Source of the DNA: JAPLDA01 sp043787975
GTDB lineage: Bacteria > Bacteroidota > Bacteroidia > AKYH767-A > 2013-40CM-41-45
Length of the DNA: 42,562 nucleotides
Reading direction: 5' to 3'
Assembly (NCBI GenBank): GCA_043787975.1
Contig: JAYVUK010000050.1
Location: 1-42,562, forward strand
The notes under the pieces were generated by a model. The model saw only the letters and a program-made list of their open reading frames with translations. It searched no databases and was not told the origin of the DNA. The position numbers were made by a program, and so were the translations under genes. Shown one piece after another: positions 16,785 through 24,250 of this stretch. Every line of letters starts with the position of its first letter. Positions within the stretch are counted from its first letter, which is position 1.

Positions 16785-18659
16785 TCACCGACTTAGAAAA
16801 ATCATCAAAGAGGAAATGTCAGATGGTGATATTCCGCTAATTCTAGACGCCTGACCAAGCGTTCTGGGCTTTATTCTTGAAAGTTTTTGCCTGGCCTCCA
16901 TTGACAATGAAGGAAATTCATGATAATTAAGATCATCCTTTAAATGAATGTCCTCGTATCTATTAATTCTTTCCACCATGTCCTGTTCTTTCTTGATATA
17001 GCTCTCATATTTAATGCTTGTCTCGATTTGGGTTCCCAATTCTTCAAGATCCTCGGGAGGAGTTTTTTCAAAACAACCCATTAATTCAGGAATATTATTA
17101 ATTAGATCAAAAATGGACACCTGTGGTCGAAGTAGAATATTATAAAGCTTTTGTTTCTGGGTTATTGGCTCAGAGCCAACAGAAATCAAAACGGAATTAA
17201 TATTCTCGGGAGTAACAGAAAATTTTCGAATAAATGAAATTGTGCTATCAATAACCTTAATCTTTTCCTCCACCCTTTCTAAACGCGCACTGTTAGCTAG
17301 TCCAAGCGAATTTCCGAGCGGAGTTAAGCGTATATCTGCATTGTCTTGTCTCAGAAGAGAGCGGTATTCTGCTCTCGAGGTAAACATCCGATAAGGTTCA
17401 TCGGTTCCTTTTGTCACCAAATCATCTATTAAAACACCAATGTAAGCATCTGATCGCTTCAATATAAAAGGAGGAAGCTCTTTTATTTTTTGACTGGCGT
17501 TTATTCCGGCAATTAGCCCCTGGCAAGCAGCTTCTTCGTAGCCTGTGGTTCCATTAATTTGTCCGGCAAAGTATAGGTTTTCAATGTGCTTTGTCTCGAG
17601 AGATAAGTGAAGCTGTTGAGGTGGGAAATAGTCGTACTCTATCGCATAGCCAGGGCGAAACATTTTCACATTTTCAAGTCCAGAAACCAATTTAAGTGCC
17701 TTATATTGAATATCTTCTGGAAGCGAAGTGCTAAATCCATTCAGATAAACCTCGACCGTATTCCATCCCTCTGGCTCAACGAATAACTGGTGACGTTCTT
17801 TGTCAGCAAAGCGATTAATTTTATCTTCAACTGAAGGACAATAGCGTGGGCCGATTCCTTTAATTCTGCCCGAAAACATTGGCGATTGCTCGAAGCCCTC
17901 TTTCAGGACTTCGTGTACCTTATCGTTGGTGTAAGTTATATGACAACTTCTTTGTTTTGAAAGTTTTACGGTGTCAGAGAAAGAAAATTTTCCCGGGTTC
18001 TCGTCACCCAGCTGTTCTTCCATTTTAGAATAATCGATACTTCGTCCATCAATACGAGGAGGTGTTCCGGTTTTCATTCTACCGCTTTCAAAACCAAGCG
18101 AAACCAGTTGTTCGGTTATCCCGGTTGCCGACTTTTCACCTGTTCTTCCTCCTCCGAATTGTTTTTCTCCGATATGGATAATTCCATTAAGAAAAGTTCC
18201 GTTTGTGAGAACAACAGCTTTGGCTGAAAAGAGAATTCCTATACTCGTCTTGACGCCAATCACTTTGCCATCCTTAACTGTGAGCTCTTTCACCATGTCT
18301 TGCCAGAAGTCAACATTGGGCGTTTGCTCCAACATCATTCTCCATTCGTTAGCAAACAACATCCGGTCGTTTTGGGAGCGCGGGCTCCACATGGCAGGAC
18401 CTTTCGAGCGGTTCAGCATACGGAACTGAATCATGGAGAGATCGGAAACAATTCCCGAATAACCACCAAGAGCGTCTATTTCACGCACGATTTGTCCTTT
18501 TGCAATTCCACCCATGGCCGGGTTACACGACATCTGGGCGATCGTTTGCATGTTCATGGTAATCAATAAGACCTTTGACCCCATGTTTGCCGCTGCTGCC
18601 GCTGCTTCACATCCGGCATGGCCAGCTCCTACAACTATGATATCGTAATTTGATTGCAT
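16785..18659 (-). CDS. mnmG: tRNA uridine 5-carboxymethylaminomethyl modification enzyme MnmG
   Basis: This encodes 624 residues. MnmG binds FAD and, with MnmE, installs the cmnm5 group at wobble uridine 34 of several tRNAs. Signatures are the FAD motif VVGAGHAGCEAA at about residue 10, MSCNPAMGGIAKGQIVREID, RMLNRSKGPAMWSPRSQ with no gap, GGGRTGE, MKTGTPPRID, YFAGQINGTTGYEEAA near 370, and the helical C-terminal domain ending at PSDISSLMIFLS. Length matches the family. A TAnnTTTG promoter element lies about 17 bp upstream. It is divergent from kup. The gene is also known as gidA and commonly lies near the replication origin. Confidence 0.97.
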   Translation of the reverse strand: MQSNYDIIVVGAGHAGCEAAAAAANMGSKVLLITMNMQTIAQMSCNPAMGGIAKGQIVREIDALGGYSGIVSDLSMIQFRMLNRSKGPAMWSPRSQNDRMLFANEWRMMLEQTPNVDFWQDMVKELTVKDGKVIGVKTSIGILFSAKAVVLTNGTFLNGIIHIGEKQFGGGRTGEKSATGITEQLVSLGFESGRMKTGTPPRIDGRSIDYSKMEEQLGDENPGKFSFSDTVKLSKQRSCHITYTNDKVHEVLKEGFEQSPMFSGRIKGIGPRYCPSVEDKINRFADKERHQLFVEPEGWNTVEVYLNGFSTSLPEDIQYKALKLVSGLENVKMFRPGYAIEYDYFPPQQLHLSLETKHIENLYFAGQINGTTGYEEAACQGLIAGINASQKIKELPPFILKRSDAYIGVLIDDLVTKGTDEPYRMFTSRAEYRSLLRQDNADIRLTPLGNSLGLANSARLERVEEKIKVIDSTISFIRKFSVTPENINSVLISVGSEPITQKQKLYNILLRPQVSIFDLINNIPELMGCFEKTPPEDLEELGTQIETSIKYESYIKKEQDMVERINRYEDIHLKDDLNYHEFPSLSMEARQKLSRIKPRTLGQASRISGISPSDISSLMIFLSR

Positions 18660-18675
18660 GATTTTATTCGAACCG

Positions 18676-18683
18676 CAAAGTTA
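18676..18683 (-). promoter_or_regulatory. TAnnTTTG promoter element for mnmG
   Basis: On the minus strand this reads TAACTTTG. It would start transcription near 18673, leaving a leader of about 14 nt to ATG 18659. No -33 TTG was seen at the usual distance. Confidence 0.5.
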
Positions 18684-18800
18684 AAAATAAAACAGCCAAC
18701 CGGTTGTCATTAGAATTTGTGATTCACGTTATTAAAAAAGGGTAGTAATAATTCACAAGAAAAAATTTCTAATAAAAAGAACTGTTGAATTTCTTCTTTA

Positions 18801-18808
18801 TACATTTG
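18801..18808 (+). promoter_or_regulatory. TAnnTTTG promoter element for kup
   Basis: TACATTTG matches the -7 element. Transcription would begin near 18811, about 20 nt before the TTG start of kup. It supports that start because no ATG lies between the promoter and the conserved N-terminal motif. Confidence 0.5.
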
Positions 18809-18830
18809 CCTTCCTCTTTTTTATTTTTGT

Positions 18831-20768
18831 TTGAACAAACAAACCATAAACACAGTTACTACAGCAACCCTGCTGGTAACGCTCGGTATCATCTACGGAG
18901 ACATTGGAACCTCTCCTCTTTATGTACTCAAAGCCATTATTGGTAAGAGTCCCATAAGGCCGGAGTTGGTGCTGGGTGGTCTTTCTTGTGTGTTCTGGAC
19001 ACTTACTATTCAAACCACTTTCAAGTATATCATTCTTACTCTTCGTGCTGATAACAAAGGTGAGGGCGGAATATTTTCGCTTTACGCTTTGGTGAGGCGA
19101 ACAAAAGTAAAGTGGCTTATATTTCCCGCTATCATTGGCGGCTCGGCGCTGCTTGCTGACGGAATCATTACACCACCCATTTCTGTTTCGTCTGCCATTG
19201 AAGGGATGAGAATATTCAATGCGGATATTCCTACTGTACCCATTGTCATTTGTATTATCACTGCGTTATTTCTCATTCAGCAATTCGGAACCAAGTTTGT
19301 TGGAGTTTCTTTTGGTCCTATTATGCTTATATGGTTCCTGATGCTTGCCACGCTTGGATTCATTGAGATTGGTGAATTTCCACAAGTATTAAAAGCGGTT
19401 AATCCATATTACGCAATTCAACTTTTAGTACAATACCCGGGTGGATTTTGGTTATTGGGCGCGGTGTTCCTGGCTACTACTGGAGCCGAAGCTCTATATA
19501 GCGATCTTGGCCATTGCGGAAAAAAAAATATACGCATCACCTGGATATTTGTAAAGACAGCATTGCTGTTGAATTATTTCGGACAAGGAGCCTGGCTTAT
19601 GCAGAAGCAGGGAGAATTGCTTGGCGACAGAAATCCATTTTACATGATGATGCCGCAATGGTTTTTAATTGTTGGTGTAATCATCGCAACCGCTGCTACT
19701 ATTGTTGCTTCACAGGCATTGATAAGCGGATCATTTACACTTGTGAACGAAGCAATACGGTTGAATTTTTGGCCTAAAGTCCGAGTCGTTTATCCAACTG
19801 ATTTGCGCGGACAATTGTATGTACCATCGGTTAACTGGTTGCTTTTAGCGGGCTGTATCGGCATTGTGTTGTTCTTTAAAGAATCGTCGGGAATGGAAGC
19901 CGCCTATGGTCTTTCCATTATCATTACGATGCTCAGTACAACAACATTGCTTTCTTATTATCTTTATTTAAGGCGCACAAATATTATTCTGATCGGGTTT
20001 ACGTTGCTTTTGTTTGCTACGGTTGAACTTTCATTTCTCGTGGCGAACCTCAAAAAATTCCCTCATGGCGGATGGCTTACACTACTAATAGCATCGGTAC
20101 TCGTTTCATTAATGTTGGCGTGGTACCAAGCAAGAAAGATTCGAAATCGCTTTGTGGAGTTTGTGAAACTGAAAGATTATTTAAAATTGTTGCGTGACCT
20201 GAGCCATGATTTTTCCATTCCAAAATATGCAACACACCTGGTGTATCTCACGAGCGCAAATATGCGCGATGAAATAGAGGCTAAGGTTATTTATTCCATT
20301 TTACAAAAGCAACCTAAGCGTGCCGACATGTATTGGTTTGTGCATGTAGATGTACTCGATGAACCCTACACGCTCGAATACAAAGTTTCGGAGCTTGTAA
20401 AAAATAATATTATTCGTATTGATTTTCGTTTAGGGTTCCGTGTAGAGCCGCGAATTAACCTGATGTTTAGAAAAGTAGTGGAAGACCTGGTACGCAATTT
20501 TGAGGTGGACATTACTTCGCGTTACGAATCGCTTGGAAGAAAAAGTCTGATCGGTGATTTTCGCTTCGTGGTGATGGAGAAATTTTTATCGAATGATAAC
20601 AAGCTTCCGTTCTATGAAAAAATCATCATGGATATTTATTTCTTCTTCAAACATATTTCTTTATCAGAAGAACGAGCCTTCGGACTTGACACCAGTTCTG
20701 TAACAATTGAAAAAGTTCCTATGGTAGTGGGACAGGTGAGAGAAGTCAATCTGAAAAGAATAAAATAA
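18831..20768 (+). CDS. kup: KUP family potassium uptake protein
   Basis: This encodes 645 residues. Kup proteins are proton-coupled potassium importers with about twelve membrane helices and a cytoplasmic C-terminal domain. The N-terminus carries LGIIYGDIGTSPLYVLKAI, the family hallmark, followed by KYIILTLRADNKGEGGIFSLYAL and GSALLADGIITPPISVSSAIEG. The last 200 residues are soluble and end in a strand-rich domain. Translation starts at TTG 18831: no other plausible start precedes the first helix, and a promoter element lies just upstream. Divergent from mnmG; the thioesterase gene follows after 30 bp. Confidence 0.95.
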   Translation: MNKQTINTVTTATLLVTLGIIYGDIGTSPLYVLKAIIGKSPIRPELVLGGLSCVFWTLTIQTTFKYIILTLRADNKGEGGIFSLYALVRRTKVKWLIFPAIIGGSALLADGIITPPISVSSAIEGMRIFNADIPTVPIVICIITALFLIQQFGTKFVGVSFGPIMLIWFLMLATLGFIEIGEFPQVLKAVNPYYAIQLLVQYPGGFWLLGAVFLATTGAEALYSDLGHCGKKNIRITWIFVKTALLLNYFGQGAWLMQKQGELLGDRNPFYMMMPQWFLIVGVIIATAATIVASQALISGSFTLVNEAIRLNFWPKVRVVYPTDLRGQLYVPSVNWLLLAGCIGIVLFFKESSGMEAAYGLSIIITMLSTTTLLSYYLYLRRTNIILIGFTLLLFATVELSFLVANLKKFPHGGWLTLLIASVLVSLMLAWYQARKIRNRFVEFVKLKDYLKLLRDLSHDFSIPKYATHLVYLTSANMRDEIEAKVIYSILQKQPKRADMYWFVHVDVLDEPYTLEYKVSELVKNNIIRIDFRLGFRVEPRINLMFRKVVEDLVRNFEVDITSRYESLGRKSLIGDFRFVVMEKFLSNDNKLPFYEKIIMDIYFFFKHISLSEERAFGLDTSSVTIEKVPMVVGQVREVNLKRIK

Positions 20769-20798
20769 TAAAGTAGTCAGCGTAAACCAGAAACAGAA

Positions 20799-21317
20799 AT
20801 GTCATTAAAACCAAAGACTCCGAAAGAATCACTTGCTGTACTTACAGAAATTGTCCTTCCAAACGATACCAATACACTGGGTAACCTGATGGGCGGGCGC
20901 TTGCTTCACTGGATGGACATTGCATCGGCCATTGCAGCGCACCGTCACTGTCAGCGAGTGGTTGTAACTGCTTCAGTCAATAGTGTCTCGTTCAGCCAAC
21001 CGATTCGGTTGGGAGAAATTGTTACGCTTCATGCAAAAGTTTCACGTGCATTTAATTCTTCAATGGAGGTTTTTATTGATGTGTGGGTGGAGAACAATCA
21101 AACCGGTGAAAAGAAAAAATGCAATGAAGCCATTTACATATTCGTTGCCGTTGACCAATTGGGTAACCCGATTAATGTACCCGAACTTATTCCTGAAACG
21201 GACGAAGAGAAGATCCGCTATGAAGGTGCGTTGAGAAGAAAACAATTGTCGCTTATTCTTGCCGGCAAAATGAAACCACACGATGCTACCGAATTGAAAG
21301 CACTGTTCTTTAGCTAA
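20799..21317 (+). CDS. Acyl-CoA thioesterase (hotdog fold)
   Basis: This encodes 172 residues. The fold is the single-hotdog YciA/ACOT type that cleaves acyl-CoA to free acid and CoA. Motifs are LPNDTNTLGNLMGGRLLHWMDIASA near residue 17, containing the catalytic Asn/Asp region, then SVNSVSFSQPIRLGEIVTL and SSMEVFIDVWVENNQTGEK. A short helical tail follows. It is downstream of kup by 30 bp and convergent with the GT9 gene, with only 7 bp between the stops. Substrate chain length cannot be told from sequence. Confidence 0.88.
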   Translation: MSLKPKTPKESLAVLTEIVLPNDTNTLGNLMGGRLLHWMDIASAIAAHRHCQRVVVTASVNSVSFSQPIRLGEIVTLHAKVSRAFNSSMEVFIDVWVENNQTGEKKKCNEAIYIFVAVDQLGNPINVPELIPETDEEKIRYEGALRRKQLSLILAGKMKPHDATELKALFFS

Positions 21318-21324
21318 AAATTTT

Positions 21325-22308
21325 TTATGATGAAACAAAGCCCGCAATTTCGGCCTCGTCAATTTCCATCATACATTTAAAATGTTTTTTCGGACAGGCA
21401 TCAAAACCAATTTTTGAACAAGGTCTGCAAGATAAATTTCTGATTTCCGATTTCCGATTTCTGATTTCTGATTTTCCATAATAAGGAGCCATTCCAAATT
21501 CCGGAATCGTATTTCCCCACACGCTGATGATTTCTTTTTTGAAAGCAGTAGCAATGTGCATTAATCCCGTATCGTGTGTAATAATTTTTGATGCGTGTTT
21601 TACAAGTGCGGCAGATTCATTGATAGAAAATTTTCCGCACCCATTGTAAATGGTTGAACCATCTGATTCACGGATGATAGCCTCTCCCTTTTCAACATCT
21701 TCTTTTCCCCCAAGAAGAACGACGGGTTGCTTTATTTTCTTACAAATCGAACGAATCTTTTCCTTCGGCAGTTGTTTGGTAAAATGTTTTGCGCCGATCA
21801 CAAAACCCACGTAACCGTTTTGATGTGTAATCGGAATTTGTTGCAATACTTTTTCATCTTCGCCTGAAATAAAATAATCCAATCCTTCGCCATCATTGGC
21901 TACACCAAATGATTTCAAGGTATCCATGTAACGATCGACAATATGAACTTTGGGAAGCATATTGATTTTAAAATTCACCATCAGCCATTTTTCAAAATTG
22001 AGTTTTTCAAATGAGAAACTCTTTACTCCAAGTTTTTTCTTTATGAGAAATGTGCGGATGTTATGATGAAGGTCAATCACATAATCATATTTTTCTTTTT
22101 TAAGCTGACGAATTAATTCACCTTGGTTACCTTCCAGGAAATATTTTTTGTCTATGTATGGATTGTGTTCAATGACCGACGAAAAATCCTTCTTCGTCGC
22201 ATAATGAACTTCCGCATCTTTTACCTGCCGCTTGAGGCATCGCATAACGGGTGTAGTGAGTACGATATCACCGATGGAAGAAAAACGAAGTATGAGAAAT
22301 TTCGGCAC
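21325..22308 (-). CDS. Glycosyltransferase family 9 (heptosyltransferase-like)
   Basis: This encodes 327 residues from GTG 22308. An open frame extends upstream to 22437, but its first 43 residues are encoded by a 7-bp repeat tract and by sequence shared with the divergent tatD start; VPKFLILRFSSIGDIVLTTP is the usual GT9 N-terminus. GT9 enzymes transfer heptose or a related sugar from ADP- or nucleotide-sugar donors to lipopolysaccharide core. Other motifs are YDYVIDLHHNIRT, VVLLGGKEDVEKGE, KIITHDTGLMHIATAF with the donor site, and a C-terminal Cys-rich LSCRPCSKIGFDACPKKHF. An in-frame repeat tract (21436-21477) encodes KSEIRNRKSEIRN just before that Cys-rich part. Confidence 0.88.
   Translation of the reverse strand: MPKFLILRFSSIGDIVLTTPVMRCLKRQVKDAEVHYATKKDFSSVIEHNPYIDKKYFLEGNQGELIRQLKKEKYDYVIDLHHNIRTFLIKKKLGVKSFSFEKLNFEKWLMVNFKINMLPKVHIVDRYMDTLKSFGVANDGEGLDYFISGEDEKVLQQIPITHQNGYVGFVIGAKHFTKQLPKEKIRSICKKIKQPVVLLGGKEDVEKGEAIIRESDGSTIYNGCGKFSINESAALVKHASKIITHDTGLMHIATAFKKEIISVWGNTIPEFGMAPYYGKSEIRNRKSEIRNLSCRPCSKIGFDACPKKHFKCMMEIDEAEIAGFVSS
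21436..21477. repeat. Heptanucleotide repeat inside the GT9 gene
   Basis: Six 7-bp units lie in tandem on the plus strand: atttctg, atttccg, atttccg, atttctg, atttctg, attttcc. On the minus strand they are translated in frame as SEIRN/KSEIRN-type units within the glycosyltransferase. Confidence 0.8.
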
Positions 22309-22350
22309 CCGAAGAAAATTGAATAAGCGAAAGTAATTATTTAAAAAAGG

Positions 22351-22385
22351 ATTTCGAATTGCGGATTGTGAATTTCGAATTATAC
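22351..22385. repeat. Degenerate heptanucleotide repeat upstream of tatD
   Basis: Five 7-bp units: atttcga, attgcgg, attgtga, atttcga, attatac. The tract lies between the divergent GT9 and tatD genes and supplies part of the tatD promoter. Confidence 0.6.
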
Positions 22386-22390
22386 TTTTG
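22359..22390 (+). promoter_or_regulatory. Promoter of tatD-asparaginase
   Basis: TTG (22359-22361) and TACTTTTG (22383-22390) are 21 bp apart, fitting the Bacteroidota -33 TTG and -7 TAnnTTTG arrangement. Transcription would start near 22393, 28 nt before ATG 22421. The -33 element lies within the 7-bp repeat tract. Confidence 0.6.
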
Positions 22391-22420
22391 TCCGACCGGC
22401 AATTACCGGGATCAGCCAAC

Positions 22421-23188
22421 ATGATTTTAACTGACACCCATACGCATCTTTACGCAGAAGAGTTCACAAGCGATTTCGATTTGCTGATCAGCGAAGCCAT
22501 GGACAAAGGCATTCAACGCTTTTTTCTACCGAATATTGACAGCACCTCTGTTGATACGATGCTTGACATTGAAAAAAAATATCCCCTGAATTGCTTTGCC
22601 ATGATGGGGCTTCATCCTTGTTCGGTGAAGGAAAACTGGAAGGAAGAACTCAGTCTCGTAGAAAAAAAGTTAAGTGAACGAAGTTTTGCAGCCATTGGGG
22701 AAATCGGTATTGATTTATATTGGGATAAATCGTTTGTAAAAGAACAGGAAGAAGTTTTCAGACAACAGGTTGAATTAGCGAACAAGTATAAACTTCCCAT
22801 TGCGATTCATTCACGGGAATCATTTCAAGAGATTTACAACATTCTCCTCGAAACAAAAAAGAAAAAACCTGTTGGCATTTTTCATTGTTTCACGGGAAAC
22901 GTTGATCAGGCAAAACGTGCAATTGATCTTGGGTTTTATCTCGGCATTGGCGGAGTGGTAACATTTAAAAATTCCGGACTTGATAAAGTGGTTGCTGAAA
23001 TTGATCTACAGCACCTCGTTCTTGAAACGGACGCTCCCTATCTTGCGCCTGTTCCGTTCCGTGGAAAAAGAAACGTGCCCGCTTATTTGTTGAAAGTAGC
23101 AGAGAAGATTGCTGAGATAAAAAACAGTTCTGTTGAAGAGGTCGCAGAAGTAACCACAGAGAACTCTAAAAAAATTTTTGGAATATAA
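22421..23188 (+). CDS. tatD: TatD family metal-dependent hydrolase (DNase)
   Basis: This encodes 255 residues from ATG 22421; the longer open frame would start upstream at 22388 within the promoter. TatD enzymes are TIM-barrel metallohydrolases, with DNase activity shown for several members. Motifs are LTDTHTHLYAEEF at the start (His-x-His metal ligands), AIGEIGIDLYWD near residue 90 (Glu), PIAIHSRESFQEI (His), GIFHCFTGN (His) and LVLETDAPYLAPVPFRGKRN (Asp). Length is typical. The asparaginase gene begins 2 bp after its stop, so the two are co-transcribed. Confidence 0.92.
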   Translation: MILTDTHTHLYAEEFTSDFDLLISEAMDKGIQRFFLPNIDSTSVDTMLDIEKKYPLNCFAMMGLHPCSVKENWKEELSLVEKKLSERSFAAIGEIGIDLYWDKSFVKEQEEVFRQQVELANKYKLPIAIHSRESFQEIYNILLETKKKKPVGIFHCFTGNVDQAKRAIDLGFYLGIGGVVTFKNSGLDKVVAEIDLQHLVLETDAPYLAPVPFRGKRNVPAYLLKVAEKIAEIKNSSVEEVAEVTTENSKKIFGI

Positions 23189-23190
23189 CG

Positions 23191-24234
23191 ATGGTAAAGA
23201 AAAGCAAGAAGAAGACCGGAGACCGTAAGCACATTTTAATTATTTATACAGGAGGAACAATCGGGATGGTTCGTGATCATGTCAACCATGCGCTAAAGCC
23301 TGTTGATTTCAGGTCCATCGCAAACCTGATTCCCGAATTGAAACAATTAAATTGCAAAATTGATTTCCATTCTTTTCAAAAACCGATTGACTCATCCAAC
23401 GTGCAACCACCGTTGTGGATCGAGTTGGCCAACGTGATTGATAAAAATTATTCGTCCCATGATGGTTTTGTAATTCTTCACGGCACCGATACGATGGCTT
23501 ATTCTGCATCAGCACTAAGCTTTATGTTTGGAAACCTCGGTATGCCGGTTATATTTACCGGCTCGCAGCTTCCGCTTGGTGTAATCAGAACGGACGCAAA
23601 AAGAAATTTAATCACGACCGTAGAAATAGCGGCATCAGAAACGGTTGTCCCCGAAGTGTGCATCTATTTCAACAATCAATTGTTTCGCGGCAACCGTTCG
23701 GAGAAGTTTACTTCAAGCAAGTTTGATGCGTTTCAGTCACCTAATTATCCAACGCTTGCAGAAGCCGGAACAGAAATCCGCTTCAACAAAGATGATATCA
23801 GAAAAATTAATAATGGGAAATTGAAAATTAAAAAAAATAATTTTAACACCCATGTTGCTTTGATCAGAATATATCCCGGATTGCAAAAGGAAATTATTAA
23901 AGCAACACTTTCCGCAAAAAATTTAGAAGCCGTTGTGCTTGAAACATACGGAAGCGGAAATGCGCCAACAGAAAGGTGGTTTATTGATTTGCTGGAAGTC
24001 GCAATTGGTCGCGGAATTATCATTCTCAATGTTTCACAATGCAGCGGAGGAATTGTGGAGCAGGGAAAATATGAAACCAGTCTGCAGTTGAAAAAAATCG
24101 GAGTAATTTCAGGTAGAGACATTACGCGAGAAGCCGCGCTTACCAAACTTATGTTTTTGCTCGGACAAGGATTGAAAAAAAGCAAAATAAAAAAATTACT
24201 ACAAAAAAATTTAAGAGGAGAGATGACAGAATGA
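23191..24234 (+). CDS. ansA: Type I asparaginase
   Basis: This encodes 347 residues. The enzyme hydrolyses asparagine to aspartate and ammonia; lack of a signal peptide indicates the cytoplasmic type I form. Catalytic Thr motifs are HILIIYTGGTIGM at about residue 15 and FVILHGTDTMAYSASALSFM at about 100. VIFTGSQLPLG and VVLETYGSGNAPT are also conserved. It starts 2 bp after tatD. Near 23811 a low-complexity AAATTGAAAATTAAAAAA segment encodes a Lys-rich loop, but this part aligns naturally with the family and is not treated as an insertion. Convergent with polA. Confidence 0.93.
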   Translation: MVKKSKKKTGDRKHILIIYTGGTIGMVRDHVNHALKPVDFRSIANLIPELKQLNCKIDFHSFQKPIDSSNVQPPLWIELANVIDKNYSSHDGFVILHGTDTMAYSASALSFMFGNLGMPVIFTGSQLPLGVIRTDAKRNLITTVEIAASETVVPEVCIYFNNQLFRGNRSEKFTSSKFDAFQSPNYPTLAEAGTEIRFNKDDIRKINNGKLKIKKNNFNTHVALIRIYPGLQKEIIKATLSAKNLEAVVLETYGSGNAPTERWFIDLLEVAIGRGIIILNVSQCSGGIVEQGKYETSLQLKKIGVISGRDITREAALTKLMFLLGQGLKKSKIKKLLQKNLRGEMTE

Positions 24235-24250
24235 TTATGTGCAAATAATT

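Noticed and set aside
21038..21053. Second parS-like sequence (AGTTTCACGTG) in the thioesterase gene
   Set aside because: Only one half and the centre match; the right half diverges, and it lies in coding sequence. Probably chance.
22309..22437. 43-residue N-terminal extension of the GT9 protein
   Set aside because: It is encoded by the 7-bp repeat tract and overlaps the tatD promoter and start; the family N-terminus begins at the GTG at 22308.
23805..23840. Possible repeat insertion in asparaginase
   Set aside because: The Lys/Asn-rich segment is simple in base composition but fits the normal length and pattern of the family there.
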